Source of the DNA: Colletotrichum lupini
Lineage: Eukaryota; Ascomycota; Sordariomycetes; Glomerellales; Glomerellaceae
Length of the DNA: 64,000 bases
NCBI RefSeq assembly: GCF_023278565.1
Contig: NC_064679.1
Coordinates: 5,022,001 to 5,086,000 of the forward strand
Reading direction: 5' to 3'
Each line of letters starts with the position of its first letter. Position 1 is the first letter of the stretch. Position numbers and translations under genes: made by a program. Shown in pieces: positions 11,263-23,515 of the stretch. The notes under the pieces are model-generated. The model saw only the letters and a list, made by a program, of their open reading frames with translations, was not told the origin of the DNA and did no database searches.

Positions 11263-14200
11263 GGGGTCACTCTTACCTTGTTTCCCTTACCTTGAACGAT
11301 GATGCAATGTCGAGTAACTCTACTCGGCTCTCCGCACAACTGTTTTTGTGTCACGAAATCTTGTCGAAAGGCGTTTACGGGAGTTGTTATTTAACTAACT
11401 GGGAAAGGGCAATGGGCCGGGAAGCGTTGTGGGAAACCAACCTGGGGGGGAAAACGCAACTGCGTTGTCTTGTTGTCTTTGTTTTTTGTCTTGATGGTCT
11501 TTTCTATATGTTGCGGTTGCTTTTGATCGAGCGCGACGCGTGGTTGGGGGGCTTGGGATTGTGTTGAATGCTTTGAGAGAGAAGATTCCCGCTTTGGCAA
11601 CACGAGAACGGATTTCCCCCTTCCGACTACTGTAACTATAGCTCGCGCGATATACCAACGATGGGAGCCTTTCACTGTTCATGCGATGTTCTCCTGATTT
11701 GTGCAATTCTCGTAATGTGAACTGGCGCGTCTTCGACGACCTGGAAAGACGGCAAGACCGAGTAAAGGTAGAGAGTTCGCTCAGGGGCACGGCAAATGCG
11801 GCGATTCGCTTGCAATTACCGGGTGGCACTGGAAGGAAATGACATTACAGGATCCAAATTGTTTACCGTCTTGTTTGATGCTCGCCTGGGTCTTGGCTGA
11901 GCTTCCGGGTACGGGAACGACAATCTCTGACCAGGTCGCGATGAGAACGGGCAGCAGCATGGAAAAGGGAGAGATTGGAACAGGACGAGCTGAGCTGCCG
12001 CCGCGCCGCTGTACTCTGAGGAGGATGAATGTCTGAGAAAACGAGGACGCGCCGTGGGAACCGGAGACTGGGACCCTGGGCAGGGTACCGTCACCGTGTT
12101 TCTCCCCCATGGCAGTTTCGGAGTGGACCCGACGCGGTTCATCCTTCCCAGGGTCTTTTTTTTTTTTCTTCTTGTTTACATTTATGGACTTTTTCAAGCC
12201 CGTCCCGTCCTCTGACCTTTTCTACTCCTCTGGTTCCGTATGTTGATGTAACCGCCGGACGGGCCACCGCGTCGCTGGAGAGGAAAGAAGTAGGAATAGA
12301 TGAGGCTGCGAGGGAAGGCTAGCTTGGCTTGGATACGGGGGAATGTGAGAGGCTTGAGAGCTGAACGGAGTCCGTGCCGTTGGTGAAGTTGTCACGTGCG
12401 CGCTCTTTCGTCTCCTATGGGCTGGCAGCGCGGAGGAAGAGTGCTTCTTCGTCTTTTCTGGGTGGGTTTGCTTTGGATTACAGGTCGATCTATAGCTGGG
12501 TAAACATGTTTGGATATGTGGTATTATTCCAGCTGTAGCGGATTTGGGCGGCATTGTGGTTCTTGGCTGATGTGCTGAGTTGACCCTGTACCTTACCCCT
12601 CCCTCTGGCTTATAGTCACAATACAGTGGGTGAGACGTTTTCTTAGTGGTCTGACTCTGGGACCGGACGTGACTTGGCCTGAGACGAGGCGCGCCCGTCG
12701 CCGGTGATGGTCCTACAGTCTGGCATAGAATAGTCCCGTCGAGCTTTGCGGTTCTCTACGAAAGGCATTCCAAGGAGATTTGTCTTGCATCGCTATCTGC
12801 GATTCTGAAGTGCGAAAGAGGTAAGAAGATGAGAAAGTATGAGTGAACGTAGTCCTCGGAGAAGAAATGTTTCGCCGCTGAGCTTTTCCCTCATGTAGAT
12901 TGTCCATGGTTTGAGTCGTGAGTAAGGATTTGTTTGACCAGCTTTTCGGATTGGGGCCAGCCTACGTGCCCGTCTTACGTACCATGTTGGCGTGCCGGGC
13001 GGTCATTCAGCGTATTTTGAGTTAGGAGAAGATACGGGGATGGACGGCCTAGACGGGTTGACACGTGCGATGAGGAGGAGATGGTGCCACGCTATGTGCT
13101 GGTTGTTGATCCTGAGATGAGGAGTGGTGCTCACTAAGGTAGGTATGCCGTGTAGGAAAGCACGGCTGGTCATGGTGTTCGTTACTTGCTCTTCTTTGCA
13201 GATAGCTAGCCAAATAGTGAGCCCCATCGACGGTCAGTGATTCGTATAATCAAGTGTATAGCAGAAGGATACTGTGGATAGATAAGTGAGTCCTGTGAAA
13301 AGGAGGCCCGGACGTGCTGGGTAGAGATTATCACGTGGGCAACGGTGAAGAGTGCCGTTGGAGTGTTTGACACCGTCGTGCCCAGTGTCTACGCAGGAGT
13401 AGGATAGGCCAGAGGGATGGAGGAGTCTGAGAGGTGGCGGTGCGGGGAAACGCCTTGGGGAGAGAGGAGACTGAGAAGAAGAAGAAGAGGTGGAAGGGAC
13501 AGCGTCACGGGCAGTTGTAACGGCGTCAAATGTCGAGCTCGGAGCTTCCTCTGGGACGGCGAACAGAGGCGGAGAAGTTGGCCGCGGCTCTTCCGCTGGC
13601 CCCTCTCTGGGTCCATCTCCCGCTGTCTCTTCTGCTGTCTCTGTGTCTAGGAGTTGTCACCTTGCCGATGTTGGTGCAGGTACGAACACATGTTGCGTAT
13701 CGTGCGGTGCAGTGAGGTGTGAGGGAAAGAACCTTGAGACAGGTGTACCGGAGATGTCGCTCGGCATGAGGTCCGGGCTGCCAGCGCGTGAGCAAGTGGT
13801 GCAGAGCAGTGCGGTGCGGTGCGGTGCGGTGCATGTTGCAGGTGTCCAGTCATCAGTGGACCTACGGTGACTTCCCAGGTTGGATGGCAAGGAGTGACGT
13901 GGATAGCTAGCCCCGAGCTTGCTTTCCCATTGGTGTTCCTGAAACAAACCTAGATGTTTTGAGGGGGGAACGTTGGGCAACTTGGTGCTCAGCACGCAGT
14001 GAAGGTGTACGTACACCGTGGATGCGCATCGCGGTGAGGTAAGCAGGGAGGGGAGGGGCAGAGGCGAGGAGACAAGAGACAACCTGGGAGCTGTAAGTAT
14101 GAGATTCGGACTACCTATCCGTATAAGCATCTGGCTAAGCACTGCTAGAGTATCTCAGACAACTTGGGTGCCGGTGTGGTATATGCCCTCACCTGTTGAT

Positions 14201-16373
14201 CCGTACACTTACACTCCGTGACTCTGTACTCCGCACACAGCAGTCTTGATCCATGTCCCAGGATCCCTGTTGTCAATCCGGAACGGCTTGAGCGACAGGT
14301 GCAGGGGGCAACCGTACAGTTGGGGGCGACGCGGCGACGCCCCGGCATGTCGAGGATTAAAGGGAGTGTGATCTGAGCGTTGAAGGGTCCCGTCACGGCC
14401 GTCGTACGAGTGCAGTCACGTACGGGGACTATGGAGGAGGGTTGATGGTTGTCTTTGCCGTGAAGAATGAGGCGGCACATTCAGGTCTTTGCAAAGAGTG
14501 ACCCTTGATACTGAGGGAAGGGTCTGAAGAACGGGGAGTGAGATGCGAACAAAACCCAAGAAACACAGGTCACCGCGAGGCATAAGATCATGCGTCCGTG
14601 AGCTATGAAATGTGAGTGGTAAGTAAGCCTCTGTATGAGTGAGAGAGCATTGGTGAAGGAATGAGTGAGTTAGTGAAAGAGAGAGAGAGCATGATCTGGC
14701 TCGTGCGCATCCATCCTCCCGTCCGTTTCGGGGTATGTGGGGGAGAGTGTTAGGTGCTGAGGCCAGCTACCTACGGTGCTGGGTACGGAGTACTTGGCAG
14801 CATACATGTTGCTTGTACCTTTCTTTAACGATACCTTCCCTTGGGTACTGGTTGATGGCAGATGCTCTTTCCTCAATGGTGCTGACAGGAAGGAAGGGCA
14901 AGATATGAGGAGGAACATCGAACATCGCCTTCTCTCTTTCTGCCTGCCTCCTACTGCGAAGTACTTGCGTCAGCCTCAGTCATTCTCCTGATCCACCAGG
15001 CTCGACTCTCGAGGCAACACCTTAGGGGACAGAGCTTGCATCTGCAGCTGCCTTGGCTGGAACAGCAGAGCTGCACGTCTGGAACTTGTTCTCCCCCTCA
15101 CCCTCTGCCTATGAGCAAGTACCTGTCACTCCCTATCAGCTTAGGTACCTGCACCTGTCATTACTGTGTAACAGAGGTACCGGGCTGAGGTGGAAACAAC
15201 CAACCGGCCTTACCTGGACTCGGGCGATCTAAACGGGACAGGACGACACCAAACGGGCTCCTCTTCTTCATCATTTCCCCTGCCATTTGCGAATACTTAT
15301 GTACAGTCTTATGGAGTACATACGTAGGCAATTAGGTACTTACCGCCCGCCGCCAGGTTCCATCGGCCTCCATCAAAAGTGTCGTCAATTACCACACGTT
15401 GAACACAACCCACCTCACTCTTCGATAACTTCCATCGATAGCAAGGTACCTTACCTACGGATACTTTGCGATCATCGATAAGCAGATAAAGCCCCCCCTG
15501 GCGCTTGTCTTATCCGCTCCCGCATTGTATCGAATCGCACCGTACCGTCCCCTCGGACTGACGTCTTGTTTCTGTCCAATCTCATCTCATCGTCCACCAA
15601 CTCCTCTGTTCCCCGACACGTCCAGTCCAGTTCAAACCCAACATCTATCCGCCAGCACCAGCACCAGCACTGCCACTACGGACACACACCACTTCTCTCC
15701 CCCACGCTGTGCCGTACTGCTGCGTCTACCAATAGTACCCTCGTACTTTAGCTTGTCTACTCTCATCGTATCTACCAGCACTTATCAGCACATCCTCATC
15801 CATAACCGCTGCTCATTCTCAACCCAACAGCATCCCTCGGCGACTTGGTAAGCACCAGAACGTGGACCCCTCGTTTTCCCCATTGGGCTGCCCGTCATCC
15901 CGAACCCGAACCCAATCACTCCGCCCTTCCACCGTCCCTTGCGACTCAAGTGCTTGCCAACCGATTCTTCCGGTCAACGAAACTGACGCTCGCCCGCAGT
16001 ACCCGTGGCCGCACCCCGTACCCCGTACCAGTAACAGTACCAACCAGTACCTGACCACCAATAACCCCTACCCCTCGATCTACCCAGCGATCCATCCGAG
16101 ACCCTCCGCCTGCCCAGCCTGTCTATCCTCAGTCGAAACTCAACGAATTCGAACCGCCTATCGAAACTTCGTCGTAGTTGTAGAGGTCGTCGTCGTCGTC
16201 TTCTTCTTCTTCGCCACACCACTATACATCGACAGCTTCCACCCGGCGATTACGACATTGTCCGCGTCTCGCTCTGCCGGGACCTGGCCATGGCGGCTGC
16301 CTAAATCCTCCCTCGACAGGATTGCACGTTACAAGATAAACCCGCCTATTCCGAGCCTTTGCCCGTCGCAAAC
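11263..16373. other. Long non-coding stretch between histone H1 and the proline-rich gene
   Basis: No protein-coding gene is recognisable. CACGTG hexamers occur near 12393, 13071 and 13332. Many GGTAC/GTACC words cluster between about 14760 and 15480. A short GCGGT tandem lies near 13810. From about 15500 the plus strand is C/T-rich and looks like the leader of the next gene. A donor (GGTAAGCACC) near 15846 and an acceptor (CTCGACAG) near 16319 could bound a 5'-UTR intron, which is inference. Confidence 0.45.
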
Positions 16374-17984
16374 ATGGCCTCCGAACACAACCCCTTTCGA
16401 AGGAAGTCTGCTTCCACCTCGCTCTCCATCTCCACGCCCCAGCCAGTCTCTACATCGGCCTTTCTCGAGTCCATCACTTCCGGCATCTCGAGGCAGAATG
16501 GCCCCCCACCCCCCGAGGCCCGGCCGGCCAAGCCAAAAGTCGTGAAAAAGGTTAGGGTCCTTTCGCCGCCACCGTCGTCTCCCTCGTCCCCAGAATCCGT
16601 ACACAGCAGGGGCTTTGGACGCCAGGACGACAGCAGCGACGAAGACTCCCACGACGAAGACGACCAATTCTCAAAGCGGTTTCCCGAGCTTCCCGGTGGC
16701 CTCCCCGAGGCTGCGCCGCTTCGCATTGCCAACGCGAGTAATACCCCCGACAATCCCTTTGGCAAGACGCTACAAGATCTGGAAGGCTTGACGGACGTGA
16801 AGCCTTCATCTGGCGGATCGACCAAAGCCATGGATGTCAACGCCTTCAAGATGCTGTTGCTCACTGGCCAGGCTGGTGCTGGAACACCGCCCCCGCAGAC
16901 ATCGGTGTCACAGGGAGACAAGGCGCCCGGTGCATCATACGCCGCACCTGAGCCAGAAACACCGCGGACGTCACAAGATATCGCGGATCGCGGCGTTGAC
17001 GACCAACGTTCTCTTCTGGCACATTCTCCATCCGTGAAGAAGAAGCCTCCGCCGCCTAGCTCAAGGCATGGTAGGAAGATTAGCGTGCAGACTTCAGGTC
17101 GTCCGCACATCTCCTCCGAGACCGCGTCGCCCATCTCTCCGTCTGACGTGAACAAGCCCCTTCCGCCCGCCCCAAGCAGTCACGGCGGGGATGACACGGA
17201 AGATGTTTTTGCCCGTGAAGCTGCTGGCAAAGTCCCGGAGCAGGATTCCCCCACACCCAGCTCAATACCTACCCCGGCTCTTCCGGCGACAGGCAAGAGA
17301 CCGACACCTGCCCCTCCACCACGGCGGGGTCACGCACGGAGCCAGTCCTTGACAGCCAATGCTGGGGTCAACGCTCCGAGTGTACCAAGTTACGAGGCCG
17401 ACACGCCGCCTCGCTCTTCGTTGGAATCGCAGCGCTCCAGATCAGAAAGTTTCCGAAGCATCAATGCTCCGGCTCCGCCTCCACCTCGGCGCCCGCACGC
17501 ATCCCATCGACAATCATTCCAACTAGCGTCGCCGTCAAGTGGTTCATTTCACGGTGCCAGCCCAGCACCATCTGACATCGACACTTCTATCCATGCTACG
17601 GAGCATACTCCTCCCAAAACTTCACCTCCGCCACCACCACCGGCACGGAATACTTCCATACGCCGGCCTCCCAGCGTAAGGAGCATTGAAGCCCCCAGCA
17701 GGAAGATCAGTGGAGGCAAGGAGAATGCTCCCCCACCACCACCACCACCACCACCACGCCAGAGGGGCAGTAGTCGCGGAAGCATGGACGGATATGGTAT
17801 GAGGAGGACGAGCATCGATAGCACTAGGGCCATGGGCAGCAACGTTCCAGAAGAGCCCACCGCGGAGGATGATGCACAGCAAGAGTACGACGCAGCTAAG
17901 TCAGGCAAGGGTGCGGATATTCTCGCCGACCTGGATGCTCTACAACGAGAAGTGGACGCCCTGAGGGCAGCACAGGGCAAATAG
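16374..17984 (+). CDS. Proline-rich, probably SH3-binding adaptor-like protein of unknown function
   Basis: Single-exon frame of 536 aa starting at ATG 16374 (MASEHNPFRR), the first ATG of the frame. Most of the protein looks disordered. Proline clusters suited to SH3 or profilin binding include PPPPE near 44, KKKPPPPSS, PAPPPRRG, APPPPRRP, TSPPPPPPAR and a nine-proline run before RQRGSSRG. An acidic stretch (DDSSDEDSHDEDD) lies near 85-97. More constrained-looking segments are DNPFGKTLQDLE (126-137) and MDVNAFKMLLLTGQ (153-166). The C-terminus ends in a short amphipathic helix or coiled coil (DILADLDALQREVDAL). I do not recognise a named family. The layout resembles fungal cortical-actin or endocytic adaptors, but that is inference. 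The plus-strand CT-rich leader fits a long 5' UTR. Confidence 0.8.
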   Translation: MASEHNPFRRKSASTSLSISTPQPVSTSAFLESITSGISRQNGPPPPEARPAKPKVVKKVRVLSPPPSSPSSPESVHSRGFGRQDDSSDEDSHDEDDQFSKRFPELPGGLPEAAPLRIANASNTPDNPFGKTLQDLEGLTDVKPSSGGSTKAMDVNAFKMLLLTGQAGAGTPPPQTSVSQGDKAPGASYAAPEPETPRTSQDIADRGVDDQRSLLAHSPSVKKKPPPPSSRHGRKISVQTSGRPHISSETASPISPSDVNKPLPPAPSSHGGDDTEDVFAREAAGKVPEQDSPTPSSIPTPALPATGKRPTPAPPPRRGHARSQSLTANAGVNAPSVPSYEADTPPRSSLESQRSRSESFRSINAPAPPPPRRPHASHRQSFQLASPSSGSFHGASPAPSDIDTSIHATEHTPPKTSPPPPPPARNTSIRRPPSVRSIEAPSRKISGGKENAPPPPPPPPPRQRGSSRGSMDGYGMRRTSIDSTRAMGSNVPEEPTAEDDAQQEYDAAKSGKGADILADLDALQREVDALRAAQGK

Positions 17985-19816
17985 GGGCACGACCAAGACG
18001 CTCTATAGATGATGGGAGTTGAAATAGACAGCAGTCCTGGACGGACTGACACGCCCTGGTGGGGCGGTTGGGTTATCTTAAATGAGCATTGTACATTTAC
18101 GCACGTACTGGGATACGATATGAAGTAATGGAATGTTTATGAGTTGACTCTTGTGGTTCACTATGCAACGGGCCGTTCGACCTGTGTTCCAGTTGGCTGG
18201 ATCCGCGAGAGTTTGGCCACAGCCCCTGAGCAACCAGTGGTCCTTGATTTCGAGTTTGATGAGAAGGATCCGGCGTAGGCCACACGAGTACCAGGAATTG
18301 AGTTAATGGAGATCCGAGAAGTCAAAGATGATAACAGAGCACAGGACACCACGTACGCCAAAATGGGACGGCATGCTATTTTCGGCGGCCGCGGCCGGTC
18401 CTCTAACACCCCGTCGGCGACCTAGGAGAAAACTCCGTCGGAGCCTGAGGCGGACTCTGAGCCGCCGTTGAGGCTGGTGGCATGCATGAGGGGCGGAGGA
18501 GAGCTACGGAGGTTCGTTTGAGAGAGAACATGGACGAGGCTATCTGACGTGTAAAGGTGGCATGGGGATTGTGGTGTCGTCGGGGGCTTGGCGAGGGATT
18601 GGAATCTCGTGTAGGTGTGTAGGATGTGGGATATTGGGGGTTCGTGGTGGTGGTGTGTACGTGATTTTGCGTTTTACGTGGGCCTTTTTGTGGTTGCTTT
18701 GTCCGCTGCCCGCGGGACGGCATGGATATATAGAGTTCTTGGAGAGGTGCGGTCTAAGAACTCTGAGAAAGCTTGGGTCTCTTGACTGGTGAGTTCTTGG
18801 GGGCTCCCGAGGTAAGTTGATGTTGAAGGTTTGGGTAGCTCTGTTGTAGAAGTATTGGGTTGTCAAGGTGGGATGAAGTATTGGATGAGAAGACCAGTGA
18901 TGTCCTTCTCTCGCCTGCTCTTGTGAGTTATTGGATTGCGATAGTAGGTCTATTGTTCCATGTCGCTGTCGGTAGGTATAGTACGGTAGAAAAGAGATAA
19001 GTCGGTGTGATGGAGGCCAGTGAAACAGCACCTTTCAAACCGAAGAGTATGCAGCGATGAGCCTAACCTACTAATACTCATCGATAGGATTAAACACCTA
19101 TTAAGGAGGTGCATGAGTGGTGGTGTAGAGTATTCCCCAAGAGAGAGAGAAAACATGAAGCATCCGAGCGGTCGGTACAAACCTTGAAAGTGGCTGGCAA
19201 CCACAAGCCTCTGAAGCTTTTCTTCAGAACTCACCTCACAAAGAAACGTGACTCTCCTTTGTGCGTCTTTTTGACTTGATCTCAATACCGCCGCTTCCCC
19301 CTTCACACCTTTCTCGAACCTTGGCTGAGGGAGAGTTTTGATGACACCGCCGGCTGGACTGCACACCGCCCTAACCTACCGTTCGGCATGGGTATCCGGC
19401 ACGGGATGTTACCAGGCGCTTCGCGGTGTTTGACTACCTTACCTTATTTCCAGGAGGGCAATTTCAAGAATAGGATCGAAATTTAGGATTCCCCCAATTT
19501 GTTAGAATAGAGGGTTGTCTGTCAACTGAGCCTATCGCATGCTTCGGCATTTGCAGCAGGGGCACCGAAGGAGTTGGTTCCGAAGCTCGAGGAGCTTAGC
19601 TTGGGAACGGATAATTTTGTATAAAGAGCTCCGTGGTCTTCTTCTCACGCTATCAACTGGGTAAGCTTGTTCAAAAATAAAAAGGCATAAAGACTTCCAT
19701 CTGGATCCCCGGACAGACCAGATACCTCCTAGCACGCGCACTCCCCCAACGTCACTCATCATCCAGCCTACCCTTCGCCAGCTCGAGCTATTCTCGAGAC
19801 AGTCAACAGAGCCAAG
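17985..19816. other. Intergenic, no supported gene
   Basis: Short frames on the minus strand between 18160 and 19030 are low-complexity or unrecognisable. A start-like ATG at about 18531 (minus; MFSLKRTSVALLR, resembling a mitochondrial presequence) opens only about 42 codons and was not extended into a convincing spliced gene. Confidence 0.4.
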
Positions 19817-20979
19817 ATGTCATCCCTCATCAGCAACCCGGCTCCCCTGCACCTGAGCCCCGAACTCACCAAGAAAAAGCCCATCATCGCCGGCCCAGGC
19901 ACAACCGCCGCCGCCGCCGCGTCCTCAAAGTCCCTAAACGACTCGGGCGACAAAGCCAACCTCGTCGAATTCTGGCGCAACCCAGAGGCCGGCAACATCT
20001 ACCGCCACGCGGAGCACCTCACCTCCCCCGTGACCCCCTGCCTCGTCGACCACTCGCAGCTATGCCAGACCGTGTCCTCGGCGTCGGCCAGCACGAAGAC
20101 GATCCAGGTCATGGATATGTGCTGCGGTACCGGGGTCGTGTCGTCGTATATACAAAAGATGATGCGGGAGTTGCCTGGGCAGCAGAGGGAGAGGGTGCGG
20201 TTGACGAGCGCGGACTCGAGTGAGGCGCAGTTGGGGGTTGTGAAGGAGAAGATTGGGAGGGAGGGGTGGGTCGGGTGTGAGGTTAGGCAGGTTGATATCA
20301 TGGTAGGCGATGATTCTTGTCCCTGTCACCGGTGTGATGGTGCGGGAAGAATGTGGCTGACGGGAGCAGGATATGTCGTTCCCCCCTGACCAGTTCGACG
20401 TCGTTATCGTCGCCATGGCGCTGATGCTCGTGGCCGATCCATACACCTCCCTCAATGGTAAACTCTCCCCGGTCACGCAAACCGGCTCTAGTCGACAGGC
20501 TAACGCGTCAAACAGAATGCTACCGCGTCACCAAACCCGGCGGCACACTCGCGACCTCAACCTGGGTCACAGAAGGCTGGATCCCCGACACCCGCGACGC
20601 AGTACGCGACCTCGCCCTGCCAGGCCAACCCCCCGTATCCTGGCCCCAATCCTCCATCGAGCTGACCTCGCTCTGGGGCCCCGGCGCGTGGGAGTCCCCC
20701 TCGTTTGTCAAGAGCATGTTCACCGCGGCCGGATTCGTGGACGTGGAGGTGGACGTCGTGACTAAATGGGTGCCATTCTCCGGGGTTGATGAGTGGTGTA
20801 CCGTCTTCCAGGCGTTTATGCACGGGGTCATGGAGAGGTTCTGGACGAGGGCGCAGAGGGAGGGGTTGAAGGGGCGGTTGATGCCGACGTTGAGGGCGTT
20901 CATGGAGGAGAAGTATCAGGGGCGGCCGTTTGAGGTTGAGAGGACTGTTTTGTTGGCTAGGGGGAGGAAGCCCGAGTGA
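19817..20979 (+). CDS. Class I SAM-dependent methyltransferase
   Basis: Cytosolic small-molecule methyltransferase of the Rossmann-fold UbiE/Methyltransf_11-25 type; substrate unknown. Exons are 19817-20302, 20370-20457 and 20516-20979 (345 aa). Introns are 67 and 58 bp and phases close. Motif I is VMDMCCGTGVVS (98-109), followed by an acidic residue after strand 2 (TSADSS, 130-135) and a D at 160. Motif IV is the FDVVIVAMALMLV segment after the first splice, and the post-motif segment is CYRVTKPGGTLATSTW. The N-terminal 45 residues are Ala/Ser-rich and probably disordered. GC content at third positions is high in exon 1. It may be a housekeeping or secondary-metabolite enzyme; no partner gene decides this. 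Confidence 0.9.
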
Positions 20980-21924
20980 AGATGGGGGCTCGTTGTGTGG
21001 TGTGGTGTTGGCAGATGAACATGGGGTTTGTTTCGTAGACATGGGCATGATGGGTAGACGTTGAATTCATGTTGGAACAATTTTGAATGAGGACCATGTT
21101 GATTCCCTTGGGGTCCATCTAGCACGGCTTGGACTTGACCAACCTTTAACGGTCAAGGAAGCTGGTGATACATATTCTACGGTCTACCGTGGTCTTGCTC
21201 TCTGATACGTACATGGTATTCGTCCTTTTCATCAGGCATGATGCCGCAACGGGAGCGGGTGGCCAAGGGCTCGATGGAAGCCCATGTCTCGGTAGAAGAA
21301 GAAGTAACCCATCTAGTAACGGCTTTTGATCACACCTTTCCCACCAAATTGTCAACATAATAATGACTCGGCCCGAGCTGTTCTTCAAACTCAGGAATGC
21401 AGAGCCTGCAGATTCTACGAGGCCGAAAACTGCCACCCAATTAGGTAAGTGGTAATCGTCCAAAGCAAAGAAGCTCAATTTTGACCTAAGCATGATAGGC
21501 CGATGGCACGGAACCACACACTTATTTAGTCGTTAAGCCTTATCAAATTACAAGTCGTTCTGTATTTGAGAAGTGCGTCGTGATTACCCGTACTCTTCAC
21601 GTGATTGTTATTGATATCAAGCAATACAGGGACACAGAGCTGCAGGAATATGGTCGTAAGTGCATATGGCTATTCTTGTAATAGATCTTGCTAGTTCCAA
21701 TGTCCGATTTCAAATTCGGCCAACACTTTCTTACGTTATAGCCGTGTACATTACATCAAGGAATACCGTCACCAATGCGGCATGTCCGGCAAAGCACTTG
21801 TGGGCGGCCCATCATCAGCCCCACTACGGCGAAGGTCTCGAATCGGCATACCCAATCTCCGAAGCCCTAACTCGTCAACCTCCATATTCCTAATTTCCTC
21901 CCAATATCACATCAATCAAATCAC
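20980..21924. other. Intergenic, no supported gene
   Basis: Only short unrecognisable frames between the methyltransferase and the tRNA gene. Nothing else seen. Confidence 0.5.
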
Positions 21925-22023
21925 GGAAGGGTGGCCGAGTTGGTTATGGCGCCAGGTTAAGGTCAGCTCAACATCTGTTTCCTGGTGGGGCAACCCGCGC
22001 GAGTTCGAGTCTCGTCCCTTTCA
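21925..22023 (+). tRNA. tRNA-Leu(AAG) with intron
   Basis: The 7-bp acceptor stem is GGAAGGG (21925-21931) with CCCTTTC (22016-22022), containing one G-T pair, followed by discriminator A 22023. The D-arm has GCCGAGTTGGTTATGGC. The anticodon stem is CCAGG (21952-21956) with CCTGG (21981-21985), and the anticodon AAG is at 21959-21961. A 17-base intron (21963-21979) follows position 37. A long class II variable arm (GGGG CAA CCC type) identifies a Leu/Ser-type tRNA. The T-arm is GCGAG TTCGAGT CTCGT. A T-rich stretch just downstream fits a Pol III terminator. The AAG anticodon reads CTT, and CTC after inosine modification. Confidence 0.95.
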
Positions 22024-22282
22024 TTTTGCTGTTTTGTAGTTGTTGGACAGCTCCGGATTTGCATTTTGGTGACGGAAGAGTGGGATTACTTACTTTAGGT
22101 CTGTCCAAGATGGTTCTATCCCGACACAAACGTGTCGTTGAGCCTGGTTCATCTTACCTACATATAGATAGTCTTTGCTTGGTTGCGGGTGATCACCTGG
22201 AAGTAACACACGATGTATTGTGTTTTGATGTACTCGCCCGGTTCATCTACGCAATGTGACAAATCGAAGACTCCTTGTTCCT

Positions 22283-22691
22283 TTACTCATCATCCTTCGA
22301 CCGGCCCCCCTTGGTGTAAAACGCACCCGTTGCGGCCCTGACATCCTCAGAGCCTTGCGTCCCCCCTCGGCCTCCAGGCTTGCCCGTCACCGACTGAGGA
22401 ATCTCGTGACCGGTAGCACTGATTCCCTCGCCCAATCCGGACGCTCTTCCCTCGTTGGTGTTCAATGCGTTGTCTGCGGCGCCGTGCAGAGTTGTAGACC
22501 CAAGCCCACCAGCAGCTGATTCCTGCTGGTGCGGGTTGGGAACAGACTTTATGATGTTTTGCTTGCCAGCATCTCCAGGAACTGCGACCAACAATTAGTG
22601 AGATTCCATGGCACTACATAAGATGCTGAAAACCTTTGGTTCCGTCCTTAGCCATATCGTAAAGATCGCCTCCTTGCTTTGCGTCTGCCAT
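22283..22691 (-). CDS. Small hydrophilic protein of unknown function
   Basis: Two exons on the minus strand, 22634-22691 and 22283-22581, with a 52-bp GT..AG intron containing CTAAT. They join in phase to give 118 aa beginning MADAKQGGDLYDMAKDG. The protein is rich in Gly, Asn, Gln, Lys and acidic residues, with no hydrophobic segment, signal peptide or recognisable domain, so it is probably soluble and largely disordered, like many small stress-related fungal proteins. The clean splice and balanced composition support a real gene; function is unknown. It lies about 260 bp downstream of the tRNA gene. Confidence 0.7.
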
Positions 22692-23515
22692 GATATAGAA
22701 TGTGTCAGGGAGAATTTTTATCGTTTGGAATATGCTAGGAGTACGTGTGAGCGTGAATGTTTCCTGACAGAAGTAAAAACATACGAGGAACCGATATCTA
22801 TTAGAATCGAGAGGCCATCCGAGACCTTTAAGATGGTGCTGGGCAAGCCACAGTCGAGTTAGTGAGGTGGTTGATGTCATGATGTCATCAAAGTCAATTC
22901 ATCACCATCATCTCCCTAACGTGACGTCAAACAAGACAGACGATCAAAGGACCATTTCTTCAGATGATGAAACCTATAGAATTGCCTAGGCATTTTCGAG
23001 CAAGGCTCAGAACGCGGAGGTAGATTGTTAGTCCAATGTATTCAACTTCTCACAGGACTCAGGTTGAGATATCCAGCTAGTAGGTACTTGGCTTTTTTGT
23101 TGTTGCAGAGTGAGGCTTCTGTAATTTCATATAATTTGTTTATTGCATGGACTCGAACTCGCAGTCAGCTAAGCCCAGCTCAGTCAGAGCTTTATGATGC
23201 CCAAAGGTAGTTTTCGCAAGCCGAAGGCCCGAAGCCGAGCGACCCATTCCCTTCTCTTTGGTGCACAAAGCTTCGAGACATCGATCAGGTCTCCAAGTCT
23301 AATGCTTTGGACATAGGTACTCTGTAGGTATTGGGGTATTCTATTAAGCTTATATACTGTTCATGGTTGCCCAAACCATGCTCACCCATCATCATACATC
23401 TTGATTTTTCATAATATCAATACATGAGCATTCCACATGACCGTCTCTCACTGCTGAAAGAGTGACAACATCACGCTTGTAACAGTTTTCACCCCTTCTT
23501 CGTTGTATATAGACA
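22692..23515. other. Intergenic, no supported gene
   Basis: Contains the promoter side of the small minus-strand gene and the 3' side of the PTR2 transporter. A T-arm-like word at about 23150 (minus) does not fold into a complete tRNA. Confidence 0.5.

Noticed and set aside
18403..18723. Minus-strand frame with MFSLKRTSVALLR, like a mitochondrial presequence
   Set aside because: Opens only about 42 codons from its ATG, and no in-phase second exon was convincing.
23140..23215. T-arm-like sequence (GAGTTCGAGTCC on the minus strand) suggesting a tRNA
   Set aside because: The T stem does not pair and no acceptor or D-arm partners exist.
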